A stretch of 64,000 bases of DNA, taken from positions 1,798,001 through 1,862,000 of the forward strand of contig OY969087.1 in assembly GCA_963697525.1 (NCBI GenBank), read 5' to 3'. This stretch comes from Bradymonas sp963697525 (GTDB lineage: Bacteria > Myxococcota_A > Bradymonadia > Bradymonadales > Bradymonadaceae). This document shows positions 1 to 10,795 of this stretch, in pieces. The notes beneath the pieces were generated by a model. That model did no database searches. It saw nothing but the letters and a program-made list of their open reading frames with translations, and was not told the DNA's origin. A program made the translations under genes and the position numbers. Numbering within the stretch: the stretch's first letter is position 1; every line of letters begins with the position of its first letter.

Positions 1-423
1 CAGCCGCATCCGACCTACGAGCAGGTCTCCTCGGGCACGACCGGCCACGCCGAGTCCATCCGGGTGTATTTCAACCCCAAGGTCGTCAGCTACGACAAAC
101 TGCTCGACGTGTACTGGCACCACATCAACCCCACCCAGCCCAATGGCCAATTCGTCGACCACGGCAGCCAGTATCGCTCGGTGATCTTCTACCACGACGC
201 CCAGCAGAAGAAGCTCGCCGAGCAGTCCAAAAAGGAGCTCGCCCAATCCGGGCGCTTCAAGCGGCCCATCGTCACCGCCATCGAGCCCGCCAAGACCTTC
301 TGGAAGGCCGAGGAGTACCACCAGGAGTACTACAGGAAAAATCCGGGCAGCTATCACCAGTACCACGACCACTCCGGGCGCCTCGAATTCTTCAAGCGGG
401 TGTGGGGCGCTGACGCCGAGTAG
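1..423 (+). CDS. msrA: Peptide methionine sulfoxide reductase MsrA (5' truncated by window edge)
   Basis: This is the C-terminal 140 residues of MsrA, which reduces methionine-S-sulfoxide in proteins using thioredoxin-derived electrons. The reading frame is open from base 1. It contains the family signature YEQVSSGTTGHAES, then VYFNPK, YWHHINPTQPNGQ and DHGSQYRS, all typical of the MsrA core. The catalytic GCFW motif lies before the window and cannot be seen. The C-terminus ends at the usual place, after the YHQEYYRKNP segment (YHQ-Y is a conserved MsrA tail motif). No MsrB domain is fused at the C-terminus. Identification rests on motif recognition. Confidence 0.93.
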   Translation, partial: QPHPTYEQVSSGTTGHAESIRVYFNPKVVSYDKLLDVYWHHINPTQPNGQFVDHGSQYRSVIFYHDAQQKKLAEQSKKELAQSGRFKRPIVTAIEPAKTFWKAEEYHQEYYRKNPGSYHQYHDHSGRLEFFKRVWGADAE

Positions 424-529
424 GGGCGCTCGGGCGGCGGCTGGCATGTGCGCCACGGCGTGGTATGGTTCCTCGCGATTCGTTAGACGTGTGGTCCATA
501 AAGAGATGCTGGCTTCAGGAGTAGCTGTG

Positions 530-973
530 ATGGCGAACAAATGGGGATGCAATTGGATGGCCGCCGTGTTGGTGGCGGTGAGTCTGCTGAGTGGATGCGC
601 CACGAGCACGCCGGTGACCGACGCGCCGCTGCCGGTGGCCAAGCAACAAGAGCTTCGCAAGACCATGCTGGGCACCTGGACGCTGACCGCCTCGGAGGAC
701 ACCGACGGCGGGCGCGATCCGATGAAGATGAGCCACGTCACCTGGACGTTCAACAAAGACGGCACCGGCGTCTACCACCAGGTGGTTCCGACGGTGGGCA
801 TGGACAAGACCCACAACTTCAAGTGGCAGCTCGAGGGGCGCAATATCCGTGTGTTCGACGAGGGCGGCGATGCGTCGGTGTTTCGCGCCGACAAGTGGTC
901 CAACGACCACATGAAGTGGTTCAACTACAAGCTGACCGACTACTATCTCGTCGACCGGCAGAAGCAGGACTGA
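530..973 (+). CDS. Small secreted lipoprotein, uncharacterised
   Basis: A 147-aa predicted lipoprotein. The start at 530 is chosen because AGGAG lies at 517-521 and because the protein then begins with a compact signal peptide (basic MANKW, hydrophobic stretch, lipobox LLSGC). An upstream in-frame start at 446 would add 28 residues with no signal character. The mature part is rich in T, W, F and charged residues, with patterns such as LGTWTLT and VTWTFNKDGTGVYH. These resemble small lipocalin-like beta-barrel lipoproteins that start with a GxW motif, but I cannot assign a family. It ends 1 bp before the dihydrouridine synthase gene, so the two are probably co-transcribed. Confidence 0.75.
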   Translation: MANKWGCNWMAAVLVAVSLLSGCATSTPVTDAPLPVAKQQELRKTMLGTWTLTASEDTDGGRDPMKMSHVTWTFNKDGTGVYHQVVPTVGMDKTHNFKWQLEGRNIRVFDEGGDASVFRADKWSNDHMKWFNYKLTDYYLVDRQKQD

Positions 974-974
974 C

Positions 975-2027
975 GTGGGCATCTCCTTCGACAACTTGAA
1001 GCCGCCGCGCTGGGGCGGGCCGGTGCCCGAGCGCGTCGAGCGCGCTGCCTGCGAGCTGGGCCCGGGCGTGGTCATCGACCCGCCGGTGGTGCTCTCGCCG
1101 ATGGCGGCGGTGACCAACCCGCCCTACCGCATGATCTGCCGGGAGCTGGGCGCCGGGCTGGTGGTCACCGAGATGCTCCACGCCCGGAAGCTCGTCGAGG
1201 GTGACGAGCGCACCCACCAGATGCTCGACATCCGCCCCTGCGAGCACCCGGTCAGCGTCCAGCTCTTCGGAAACGATCCCGTGGTGCTCGCCGAGGCCGC
1301 GGCACTGGTCGAAGAAGCCGGCGCCGACGCCGTCGATCTCAATATGGGCTGTCCGATGCGCAAGATCGTGTCGAACGGCTGCGGCGCGGGCCTGCTGCGC
1401 GATACGGCGCTCATCTACGAGATCTTCAAGGCGATGACCGACGCGGTGTCGGTGCCGGTGACCGGCAAGATCCGCGCCGGCTGGCAGGACAGCAACGCCG
1501 TCGACGTCGGCCGGGCCATGCAGGACGCCGGCGCCAGCGCCGTGACCATCCACGGGCGCACCCGCAGCGATATGTACGACGGCCACGTCGACCTGGCGAT
1601 CATCGCCGAGCTCAAAAAGGCGGTGGACATGGTCGTTGTCGGCAACGGCGACGTGCGCGACTGGCAGTCCGCCAGACGCATGTTCCACGCCACCGGTTGC
1701 GACGCGGTCATGGTCGCGCGCGGCGCGCTGGGAAACCCCTGGGTGTTCCGCGAGATCAAGGCCGACTTGCTCGGCGAGCCCATCCCCGAACCGCCCGACC
1801 TGGAGCAGAAGCGCCAGACGCTCGCGCGCCACATCGACCTGTATGTCGACACCTTCGGCGAGGGGCGCACCGCCCGCGAGATCCGCAAGCATCTGCTGTG
1901 GTATTTTCGGGGCACCCCCGGCGAGAAGGTGCTTCGCCGCCGCTTGCGCGACCTGCACAGCCGCGCGGACATCGACCGCGCGGTCGACGCCGCCTGCCAG
2001 GCCTGCCGCGAGCAACAGGCCGCGTAG
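975..2027 (+). CDS. tRNA-dihydrouridine synthase (DusB-like)
   Basis: A 350-aa FMN-dependent enzyme that reduces uridine to dihydrouridine in tRNA D-loops. Visible motifs are the N-terminal LSPMAAVTNPPYR (flavin-binding beta strand), VQLFGNDP, the active-site DLNMGCPMRKIVSNGCGAGLL containing the catalytic Cys, TGKIRAGW, IHGRTRS, GNGDVRDW and MVARGALGNPWVF. All are characteristic of the DUS family and the order fits DusB. The GTG start lies 1 bp after the upstream lipoprotein stop. Length agrees with bacterial DusB (about 320-350 aa). Confidence 0.93.
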   Translation: MGISFDNLKPPRWGGPVPERVERAACELGPGVVIDPPVVLSPMAAVTNPPYRMICRELGAGLVVTEMLHARKLVEGDERTHQMLDIRPCEHPVSVQLFGNDPVVLAEAAALVEEAGADAVDLNMGCPMRKIVSNGCGAGLLRDTALIYEIFKAMTDAVSVPVTGKIRAGWQDSNAVDVGRAMQDAGASAVTIHGRTRSDMYDGHVDLAIIAELKKAVDMVVVGNGDVRDWQSARRMFHATGCDAVMVARGALGNPWVFREIKADLLGEPIPEPPDLEQKRQTLARHIDLYVDTFGEGRTAREIRKHLLWYFRGTPGEKVLRRRLRDLHSRADIDRAVDAACQACREQQAA

Positions 2028-2036
2028 CGTCCTCCA

Positions 2037-2085
2037 CGCCACTCGATCACTCGAACACTCGATCACTCGATCACTCGATCACTGC
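2037..2085. repeat. Short tandem repeat, ACTCGATC unit
   Basis: About six imperfect copies of an 8-bp unit (ACTCGATC, one variant ACTCGAAC) fill most of the gap between the converging dus and universal stress genes. The repeat begins about 10 bp after the dus stop and runs up to the stop of the next gene. It resembles the other short tandem tracts in this window (39871-39920, 51494-51565) in being at a gene 3' end. Confidence 0.85.
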
Positions 2086-2984
2086 CCATCGCCGCGCACG
2101 ACCATGACCTGGCAGGGGGCGTGGCGAAGCACCTTGAAGGCGGTGCTCCCCAGAAACAGCCGGCGCATGCCGCGGCGGCCGTGGGTGCCCATGACCACCA
2201 GGTCGGTGCGGTCGTCGCGGGCGCGCTCGACGATGATCTCGGCGGCGCTGGTGTGGGTGACCGAGCTCTTCCACAGGGTCAGCTCGTAGTCGACCCCGCT
2301 CAGGTCGACCTCGGCGACGAAGTCGTCGAGCTGGCGGCGCCGGTCGGCCTCGATGTTGGCGACCAGCCCGGGCTCGGGCTCGACGTCCGGGCGCAGCACG
2401 CCTCCGTAGGGGATGACGTAGTGGTGGACGATGTCCAGGTGGGCGTGGTGCAGCCGGGCGAGCTCGGCGGCGCGGTGCAGGGCGGGGCGGCCGGCGGCGC
2501 TCAGGTCCACCGGGGCGAGGATGGCGTCGATCGGGCCCAGGTGGGCGTCGGGGGGCACGACGAGCACGGGGACGTCGGCGCTGCGCACGACCTCCTCGGC
2601 GGTGCTGCCAAAGAGCATGCCCGTCAGCCGGCCCGCCCCGGTGGGGCCGAGCACGACCAGGGTGAAGTCTTCCTCGGTGAGCACCTCCTCGATGCCCTCG
2701 GCGGCGAAGGCGATCTCGACGCGAAAATCCACCCGCCGCGGCCGCTCAGGCGGGGGCACGGCGGCGAAGAACGACGTCTCCAACTCCGCCAGCGCGTGGC
2801 GCTCGGCGTTGGCGACGATGTGGCCCGAGCGGCGCACGAATTCCTTGAGCGTCATGCCCTCGGCCAGCGCATCCAGACAGTGCAGCACGGTCAGCCGCGA
2901 GTCGGTGGCCCGCGCGTGGGCCGCGGCGGCGCGCAGCGCGTTCTGAGAGCCGGCGGACATATCGGTGGCGACGAGGATGGACAT
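2079..2984 (-). CDS. Universal stress protein, tandem UspA domains
   Basis: A 301-aa protein of two fused Usp domains. Domain 1 begins MSILVATDMSAGSQNALRAA and ends near residue 145 with LGPTGAGRLTGMLFGST and DVPVLVVP. Domain 2 begins IDAILAPVDLSAAGRPAL and ends MGTHGRRGMRRLFLGST and VMVVRG. Both domains carry a G-2x-G-9x-G-S/T ATP-binding pattern, so both could bind ATP, although the first is written TGAGRLTGMLFGST. Usp proteins are cytoplasmic and respond to starvation or oxidative stress, but the ligand here is unknown. The gene converges on dus and is separated from it by the tandem repeat. Confidence 0.9.
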   Translation of the reverse strand: MSILVATDMSAGSQNALRAAAAHARATDSRLTVLHCLDALAEGMTLKEFVRRSGHIVANAERHALAELETSFFAAVPPPERPRRVDFRVEIAFAAEGIEEVLTEEDFTLVVLGPTGAGRLTGMLFGSTAEEVVRSADVPVLVVPPDAHLGPIDAILAPVDLSAAGRPALHRAAELARLHHAHLDIVHHYVIPYGGVLRPDVEPEPGLVANIEADRRRQLDDFVAEVDLSGVDYELTLWKSSVTHTSAAEIIVERARDDRTDLVVMGTHGRRGMRRLFLGSTAFKVLRHAPCQVMVVRGDGQ

Positions 2985-3168
2985 GGCGATACCTCACACA
3001 AGAAAGAAGGTCGACGGACGCCTAAGCTATGCCCACGATCGCCGCCGGCAACTCGTCGGTACGCGGGCGCGCTTGCCTTGGGTTCGGGGAGTGTTCAGCT
3101 TTGGGGCAGATGAATCGCCAACTGCGCATCTCGATGCTCGCCATCCCTCTCTGCCTGGACGACCCAAC

Positions 3169-3723
3169 ATGACTAGCTTCGATGCAACCAGTCTGCTCAA
3201 AGACATCCTCATTGGCACGGCCGGCGGTCTGGCTGGCACCGTGGCCATGAACGCTTATTGGAAGGCGGTCACCAAGGTCAGCGGCACCGACCCGCGCACC
3301 CAGACGCGCCACACCAACGGACAGACCACCTCCATCGCGCTTTTGGGCGTGCACCACAAGGAGGGCGAGTCGTCGACCGCGGCGCTGGCGCGGCTGGGCT
3401 TCGAGGCCGTCGAGAACCAGGAGCCCGCCGAATCCCAGCAGGAGACGTTGAGCAACCTGGTCCACTGGACCTACGGGGCCGCCCAGGGGGCGATGTACGA
3501 GGCCGTCGCCCGCCGGCTTCCCGGGCCGCGCTGGGTGCAGGGGCTGGCCTGGGGCGGGGGCATGTGGCTTGTGGGCGACGAGCTCGCCGTGCCCGCGCTG
3601 GGGCTGGCCGAGGGGCCCAAGAAATTTCCCGTGCGCCAGCACGCCCACCGGCTGGGGGCGCACCTGACCTACGGGGTGGCGGCGGCGCTGACCACCAGCG
3701 CCCTGCACCGCGTGCTCGATTGA
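3169..3723 (+). CDS. Small membrane-associated protein, DUF1440/YagU-like
   Basis: A 184-aa protein. The reading frame is open from 2965, but the ATG at 3169 is preferred because it gives the natural N-terminus MTSFDATSLLKD followed by a hydrophobic glycine-rich segment (DILIGTAGGLAGTVAMNAYW). Two further hydrophobic stretches follow (about residues 120-145 and 160-180). The pattern of an N-terminal GTxAM segment, a central NLVHWTYGAAQGAMYE and a C-terminal HLTYGVAAALTT resembles the YagU-type DUF1440 inner-membrane family. That assignment is by eye and tentative. The stop is 3 bp from the stop of the converging debranching-enzyme gene. Confidence 0.65.
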   Translation: MTSFDATSLLKDILIGTAGGLAGTVAMNAYWKAVTKVSGTDPRTQTRHTNGQTTSIALLGVHHKEGESSTAALARLGFEAVENQEPAESQQETLSNLVHWTYGAAQGAMYEAVARRLPGPRWVQGLAWGGGMWLVGDELAVPALGLAEGPKKFPVRQHAHRLGAHLTYGVAAALTTSALHRVLD

Positions 3724-3726
3724 GCT

Positions 3727-6052
3727 TCATTTGCCGGGAAGCAGACTTGTGAGCGCGTCGCGGGTGCGCTCGGCAAACCCCGAGGTCAGCGACCACGGGC
3801 TGGGCTGGCGCACCACGTGCAGCGGGCCGCTCTGGTCGACGATGTCGTAGTCGGTGCGCCCGTCTTTGCGAAAGAAGTGAAGGGTCACCCGCGCCTCGCC
3901 CACGCGCAGGCCGCGCAGGGTGATGTCGGAGAGCCAGTCGGGCAGGTGCGGGTCGACGATGAGCAAGTCCAGCGGCGCGTACGGGTACAGGCTGAGCATG
4001 GCCTGCAGATGGGAGAACACCGAGCTCGCCGACCAGGCCTGCGGGGAGTTGGCGTCGGGATAAAACGCCGGGAACGGGTGGCGCGCGCCGCGGTGGTGGC
4101 CGCTGAAGACCTCCGGCAAGCGGGCGTGGTTGAACAGGTTGGCGGCCTCGAATTGGGCCCGGCTCAGCCGATGGAGCTGCTCGTACATCCCGTAGCGCGC
4201 CAGCGCCAGGGCGAACGCTCCCTGCTCGGCGGGCCACACCGAGCCGCGGTGGTAGCTGTAGGGGTTGTAGCCGGGGTGGTCGGCCGACAGCGTGCGCACC
4301 CCCCAGCCGCTGAACATCTCGTCGGCGAACATGCGCTCGACCACCGGCCCGACCAGGTCGTCGTCGAGGATGCCCGCGGTCATGGCGTGGCAGGGGTCGG
4401 AGCCCACGCTGGCGATGGGCCGGTCGTCGGGGTCGAGGCCCATGGCCACGTAGCGCTTTTCGGGCAGCCAGAAGGCGTCGTTGAACCGCTGCTTGAGCGC
4501 CTGGGCCTGCTCGAACAGCCGGCGGGCCTCTTCCTTGCGGTCGAACCACCACAGCACCTCGGAGAACTCGAATTTGGCGGCGTACACAAACGCCTGCTCC
4601 TCGCAGGTGGCGATGGGGTCGGGCACCACCGTGCCGTCCTCGTAGATGATGCCGTCGGAGGAGTCCTTCCAGCCCTGGTTTTTGAGCCCCTGCTCCGAGC
4701 GGGTCTTGTATTCGTAGAAGCCGTCGCCGTCGAGGTCGCCGTACTCGTCGAGCCAGCCAAGCGCCCTGAGGGCGGGCTCGATGAACGGCTCGACCTGGGC
4801 GCGATCGCCGGTCCAATGCCACAACTCGGCGACCGCCGCCGGGTAGAACGCCGAGGCGGTGGTGGTGCCGAAGTAGCAGCCCAGAGGGTTGTAGTTGAGC
4901 GCCGAGCGCGGGTTGTTAGTCACCTGGTGGAGCATGCGCCCGGGTTGCTCGTCTCGCCAGTTGTCGACGTCGGTACCCTGGCGCTCGGCCAGGGCGGTCA
5001 GCGTGCCGCGCAGAGATCTCCGGGCTGCTGATCGCCGACTGCCACCCGCAGGTGAGCACGTCGCGGCCGAACAGCCCGATGTATTTGGGCACGCCGGCGG
5101 CGGTGATCCAGGCGTCGTCGGACTCGCTGAAGTTTTGCAGGCGCATGGAGGCGAGGTCGCGCTTGGCGCGGTCGATGGCCTTGAAGACCTCGGTGGACAG
5201 GTCTTCGCTGGCCGGCGGCAAGAACTCGGTGGACTCGACCACGTAGTTCATCTGGCTGCGAAGCCGCTCGTCGTCGGGCTCGTCGGCGAAGCTGGGACAG
5301 GCCTCGGGCGGGTGGAGCTGGTCGCCGTCGATGTCGGGGGCGAACTTCAGGCAGCTATGCCAGGAGGTATGCGGCGGCAGGGTGACCTCGAAGACGATGC
5401 AGCCGTCGTCGAAGCGTGGCTCGCTGTCGGCGTTGGCCACGCGCACCCGCATGCCGCGGTGGATGCTGGCCACGCCCTGGTGGCCCTGGTGGTCGTAGCG
5501 GTGCCGGGCGCGGTAGCGCCAGCCAAGCTCCCAGTCGCCGTCCTCGCCGCGCCGCCACTGGCGGTGCAGCTCGCCGCCGGTGGTGCTGTCCGTGGCGCTG
5601 GCGCCCGGCGGGGTCTCGGCCATGTCGCGGAAATCGGCCTCCAGGGCCACGCGCAGCTCGAAGCTGACCTGCTTGTTGCTGTAGTTGGTCAGGTCGAGGT
5701 CCTCGTGCATTCCCTCGAGCACGGTGCGGCGCACCACCAGCTCGACGACGTTGGAGGCCGTGCCCATGGACTCGCCGATGGTCCCATCGTCGGTCACGCA
5801 CACCCCGTAATAGCCCATCCAACTGTGCTGCTCGACCGGCGAGCCCGCCACCAATTGGGGGGCGGAGGCGCCGATGAAGTAGTCCAGCCTCGAGATCAAC
5901 CGCGAAGAGTCGACGAACAGGCCCTGCTGGGCGCCCGGGCGCACGCGCCCGTCGAGGTCGCAGGCGAGCACGGTGCGCCCGTGGCTGACGTAGACGCTGT
6001 CCCAGCGTGGGCGAATGCGAACGAGCCTGCTCTTTTGCGGTCGGTGAACCAT
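3727..6052 (-). pseudogene. Glycogen debranching enzyme (amylo-alpha-1,6-glucosidase), split by a frameshift
   Basis: Two overlapping frames together encode one protein of about 775 residues. The 5' part (6052 to about 5013) holds the N-terminal debranching-enzyme domain (FVDSSRLISRLDYFIG, then GLFGRDVLTCGWQSA). The 3' part (about 5014 to 3727) holds the catalytic toroid, with WLDEYGDLDGDGFYEY, NQGWKDSSDGI and SYHRGSVWP, all typical of bacterial amylo-alpha-1,6-glucosidases. The family sequence runs from SSPEI in one frame straight into LRGTLTALAERQG in the other. One extra base near 5012-5016, in a GATCT context, explains the break. The enzyme would trim alpha-1,6 branches of glycogen, in line with the phosphorylase at 61.2 kb. 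A sequencing or assembly error is as likely as true inactivation. Confidence 0.85.
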
Positions 6053-6427
6053 GGCCGTCCCCGGCTGCTCGATGACACAATCAGGCGCTCACCGCGCAAG
6101 CGCGGCGCAACTTTCAAAGCTAAGATCGGCGCACACAGCGAAAAGCGCCGACCGGCCACGATCGCCCCGTGGACCGGCTAAAGGCGGGATGAGCGGGGTG
6201 GGCGGCGGCGGGCGACTTGACCGTTTCCAAAGCGTGCTTAGTTCTAAGCGAGCGGTGCGTGCCACGTCCAAGCGTTGCAGCGACCCTGAAACGCAGGGGC
6301 TTGGCCGCGCATCTTAACAAGCGTGCATCGAAGGACGTGAGCGGACCTTTCGATCGGCTTGCTCATCGCTCCTCGTGCGGCCCGATGGCCGCGCGAGTCC
6401 TAACGGGAACTGACGAGGAGGACGCAC
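6053..6427. other. Non-coding interval upstream of the RpoH-like gene
   Basis: This 375-bp divergent interval between the debranching enzyme and the sigma factor holds no convincing gene. A possible promoter for the sigma factor is TTGACC at 6217-6222 with TAGTTC 16 bp downstream, but the -10 is poor. The last 20 bp carry a strong ribosome binding site (GAGGAGGA just before the ATG at 6428). I see no long palindrome or repeat here. Confidence 0.4.
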
Positions 6428-7435
6428 ATGAACCAAGTGGAGTCTCGAGTCGACACGGACCAGGCCCACGTGGAAGTCGTCACCGAAGAGCAGCTCGCCG
6501 GCCGTTCGGCCGACGATGAGGATGATGGGCTGCTCGATCTTGCCACGGCCAACAAGTTGTCGGCGCTCGACGTCTCGTCGGATGCCGACCCGGTGGCCAC
6601 TTACATGGCGCGGCTGCAGAAAGTCGAGCCGTTGCCCGCCGACGAACAACAAGAACTGGCGCGCCGCTACGTCGAAAACGGCGACATGGACGCCGCCAAA
6701 CTGCTGATCCTGACCAACCTGCGCCTGGTGGTCAAGCTGGCCAAGGAGTACAAGCGCCGCTGGGCGGACATGCTCGATCTGGTTCAGGAGGGCAACGTGG
6801 GCTTGGCCGAAGCGGTCACCCGCTACGACCCCTACCGCGGGGTCAAGTTCACCAGCTACGCGCAGTATTGGATCCGGGCGATGATCCTCAACTACCTGAT
6901 GAACTTCGTCCATCCGGTGCGCATCGGCGGCTCGCGGGCGGGCCGTAAGCTGTTCTACAACCTCAAGAAGGCGCGTCGCGAGCTCAGCCGCCGCGGCGTC
7001 AAGCCCACCGCCCAGCGGGTGGCCGACTATCTAGACGTCGACACCAGCGAGGTCGTGCGGGTGGGCGCGCAGTTGGACGCCCCGCCGGTGGCCCTGGACG
7101 CCCCGGCGCCGGGCTACGACGGCACCACCGTCGGCCAGCTCATGAAGGGCGACGCCATCGCCCCGGAAGACGCCTTTGCCGAGTACGAGATCTCCTCGCA
7201 GGTCGAGCAGGCCATCGTCGCTTTCGGCGACTACCTCGACGACCCCCGCGAGCAGGCCATCTGGCACGAGCGCATGATCGTCGACGACGCCAAGACGTTG
7301 AAGGAGCTCGGCCAGGATTGGGACGTCTCCAAGGAGCGTATCCGCCAGGTCGAGGTCGAAATCCGCGACAAGTTCAAACACTACTTGCTCGAGCGCGTCG
7401 GCGATGACGTCGAGGTCTCGTGGCTCGAGCCCTAA
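6428..7435 (+). CDS. rpoH: RNA polymerase sigma-32 type factor (RpoH family)
   Basis: A 335-aa sigma-70 family factor. Region 1.2 is PVATYMARLQKVEPLPADEQQELARRY, region 2 contains LILTNLRLVVKLAKEYK, DLVQEGNVGLAEAVTRYDPYRGVKFTSYAQYWIRAMIL, and region 4 ends TLKELGQDWDVSKERIRQVEVEIRDKFKHYL. The absence of a long region 1.1 and the overall size fit the heat-shock RpoH group. A 50-residue acidic N-terminal extension precedes region 1.2. A strong SD (GAGGAGGA) precedes the ATG, and a strong hairpin follows the stop. It is not the primary sigma factor, since it is too short. Which stress it serves cannot be read from the sequence. Confidence 0.88.
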   Translation: MNQVESRVDTDQAHVEVVTEEQLAGRSADDEDDGLLDLATANKLSALDVSSDADPVATYMARLQKVEPLPADEQQELARRYVENGDMDAAKLLILTNLRLVVKLAKEYKRRWADMLDLVQEGNVGLAEAVTRYDPYRGVKFTSYAQYWIRAMILNYLMNFVHPVRIGGSRAGRKLFYNLKKARRELSRRGVKPTAQRVADYLDVDTSEVVRVGAQLDAPPVALDAPAPGYDGTTVGQLMKGDAIAPEDAFAEYEISSQVEQAIVAFGDYLDDPREQAIWHERMIVDDAKTLKELGQDWDVSKERIRQVEVEIRDKFKHYLLERVGDDVEVSWLEP

Positions 7436-7471
7436 GGCGCATCCCATAATCCCAACAATCAAGAGCAGGTC

Positions 7472-7506
7472 GACGCCCCTGGTGCACGCGATGCACCAGG
7501 GGCGTC
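7472..7506. terminator. Strong hairpin terminator between convergent genes
   Basis: A perfect 15-bp stem (arms 7472-7486 and 7492-7506) with a 5-nt loop (CGCGA). It lies 37 bp after the sigma-factor stop and 38 bp before the stop of the converging histidine kinase, so it could serve both transcripts. No U-tract follows on either strand, so its action as an intrinsic terminator is inferred from position and stem strength. Confidence 0.75.
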
Positions 7507-7544
7507 TGCGTATCTGGAGCACGGCGGCGGCGGCTTGCCGCGGC

Positions 7545-9083
<1,539 letters not shown>

Positions 9084-9264
9084 CGGCAAGCCCGCCCCCG
9101 AGCGGGGGGATCGTTTTCGGATGCCGAGTCTCCGGGTGGGGGTGTCATCATGCCAGCTCACGTCGTGAAGCGTAGATGGCGAAAGCGACCCTTGTTGGTA
9201 GCCTGAGGCGCGCGGTGATGCGAGGCGTGGAGTATGACGACTCTGCGCGCGCCTGTCGAGCCTA

Positions 9265-9777
9265 TTAGCCGTCGTGTTCGGCCAGCCAGGCATGTGCCTG
9301 GGCGATCTGGTGCTCGTCGAACACGGCGATGCCGTGGCGTCGCAGCAGAGTCGTGGTGATGCCGGCGCCGTCGACCAGGGTGGCGCTGAAGCTGCCGTCG
9401 TAGACGCGTTGGCTGCCGCACGACGGGCTCTTGCTCTTGAGAATGGCCAGGCGCGCGCCGGCGTTTTGGGCGGCCTCGAGGGCGGCGCGGGCCCCGCGCA
9501 CGAACGCCGCGGTGACATCGTCGCCCTCGCAGGTGACCACGCGCGCGCCCCCGTCGAGGACGTCCGCGGCCGTGCCTGCGACGATTTCGGCGGGCGCCCG
9601 CGGCGTGCTCAGCCCGCCGGCGACCTCCGGACAAAACGCGACCACCCGTCCCTGCTCCCGCCAGCGCGACAATACGTCCTGGTCGACCGCCGAGTGGCCG
9701 CCGTCGTAGCGCACCCGCCGCCCCAGCAGGCAGGCGCTGACCAAGATCGCGCTTCTCGAAGCCTCCTCGCTCACCAT
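9265..9777 (-). CDS. DUF523 protein, TudS-like thiouracil desulfidase
   Basis: A 170-aa DUF523 (YbbK-type) protein. Characteristic motifs are the N-terminal VSACLLGRRVRYDGGH, the CPEVAGGLSTPR segment and the C-terminal ILKSKSPSCGSQRVYDGSF. The three conserved cysteines (CLLG, FCPE, SCG) match the [4Fe-4S] ligands reported for TudS, which desulfurises 2-thiouracil. Whether this one acts on thiouracil is an inference. It is divergent from the methyltransferase gene, and the shared upstream interval is short. Confidence 0.85.
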   Translation of the reverse strand: MVSEEASRSAILVSACLLGRRVRYDGGHSAVDQDVLSRWREQGRVVAFCPEVAGGLSTPRAPAEIVAGTAADVLDGGARVVTCEGDDVTAAFVRGARAALEAAQNAGARLAILKSKSPSCGSQRVYDGSFSATLVDGAGITTTLLRRHGIAVFDEHQIAQAHAWLAEHDG

Positions 9778-9841
9778 TTCCCTCGTCGGTGTTTAAGGTC
9801 TCACTCAGCAATAGTTGACGCGACGCCCAGAAGGTGGTTCG

Positions 9842-10612
9842 ATGATACACCATTCTTCTGTCAGGACACATCGCATGGCGGCACAGACAGGAAAGGCAGA
9901 GCGCGACGACGCTCGGCGCATCTACTACGACCACGAGCCTGCCTACAAGGCCATTGCCGAGGCCGGCGGGCGCGGGTGGGACGACTTACCGGAGTCATTT
10001 CAATCCATGTGCGACGATTGCGTCGAGGGCGATTCCTACGCTGCCTTAGAGCGTTTCTTAGCCTCGCGCTGGGCGCCCCACCCCGCGGGGACCCGCGCCA
10101 TCGACCTCGGCTGTGGCGGTGGCCAGAGCAGCATCATCCTCGCCGAGCAGGGCTACGAGGTCGTCGGCGTCGATTTTTCGGAGACCGCCATCGAACTGGC
10201 TCGCCAAAACGCCGAGGACGCCGAGGTCGACTGCGAGTTCATCGTCGCCGACGTGCTCGACCTGGACGAGTTCAGCGACGGCGAGTTCGGCCTGGTCGTC
10301 GACAACCACTGTCTTCACTGTTTGGTCGAGCCCGCCGACCGCGCGCACTTCCTCGAGCAGGCCTCGCGCCTCTTGATGCCCGGCGGGGCGTTTTTCTCGG
10401 AGACGCTGACCCACGAGGGCAATTTCGACACCGACAGCGCCGACGTCGACCCGGACACGTTCATCAATCAGGAACATACGCGCATCTGGGCCTCCAAGAT
10501 CGAGCTCGACGAGGCGCTGCGCGATATCGGTTTCAACGTCATGCACTCCTACGTGCGCCACCAGCAGCCCGGCCTGGGCTACCTGTACGTCAACTACGCC
10601 TACAAGCGCTGA
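9842..10612 (+). CDS. Class I SAM-dependent methyltransferase
   Basis: A protein of about 256 aa with a Rossmann methyltransferase fold. Motif I is IDLGCGGGQSSIIL, followed by the acidic strand-2 end VVGVDFSETAIELAR and the adenine-binding FIVADVLDLDE. A cysteine- and histidine-containing segment (VVDNHCLHCLV) sits at motif IV, where catalytic residues often lie. The substrate is unknown. The start is uncertain: ATG at 9842 has AAGGTGG upstream, ATG at 9875 has AGGA, and GTG at 9815 is also in frame. It is divergent from the DUF523 gene. Confidence 0.8.
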   Translation: MIHHSSVRTHRMAAQTGKAERDDARRIYYDHEPAYKAIAEAGGRGWDDLPESFQSMCDDCVEGDSYAALERFLASRWAPHPAGTRAIDLGCGGGQSSIILAEQGYEVVGVDFSETAIELARQNAEDAEVDCEFIVADVLDLDEFSDGEFGLVVDNHCLHCLVEPADRAHFLEQASRLLMPGGAFFSETLTHEGNFDTDSADVDPDTFINQEHTRIWASKIELDEALRDIGFNVMHSYVRHQQPGLGYLYVNYAYKR

Positions 10613-10626
10613 CTCGGACGCGAAGC

Positions 10627-10643
10627 TGTCAACTTAGTTGACA
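10627..10643. promoter_or_regulatory. Perfect palindrome, candidate activator-binding site
   Basis: TGTCAACTTAGTTGACA is a perfect 7-3-7 palindrome. It lies about 86 bp upstream of a sigma-54 promoter, which is the expected spacing for an upstream activating sequence bound by an NtrC-type dimer. Such an activator is encoded at the end of the operon. The assignment as an enhancer is inferred; it could also be part of a terminator for the preceding methyltransferase gene. Confidence 0.55.
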
Positions 10644-10728
10644 CCTGCCTGTCTACCCGCTTCACGGTGCTGGCCCTCGCCGGCGCCGACACCCCCTTTA
10701 GAAGCCATTGTTGGCCGGTTTGTGCCGG

Positions 10729-10744
10729 TGGTACGCCCCTTGCT
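10729..10744 (+). promoter_or_regulatory. Sigma-54 promoter
   Basis: TGGTACGCCCCTTGCT matches the sigma-54 consensus TGGYACG-N4-TTGCT. The invariant GG (10730-10731) and GC (10742-10743) are separated by exactly 10 bp. It sits 52 bp upstream of the first start codon (10796) of an operon whose last gene encodes a sigma-54 activator. This context makes chance occurrence unlikely. Confidence 0.8.
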
Positions 10745-10795
10745 CGTGTGAATGAGCGACCCATTCACTCGATGATTCGAGCAAGGAGGCAGCAC

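Noticed and set aside
921..2066. A 381-codon open frame on the minus strand across the dihydrouridine synthase gene.
   Set aside because: It is antisense to a clear DUS gene and has arginine-, histidine- and valine-rich composition typical of high-GC antisense frames.
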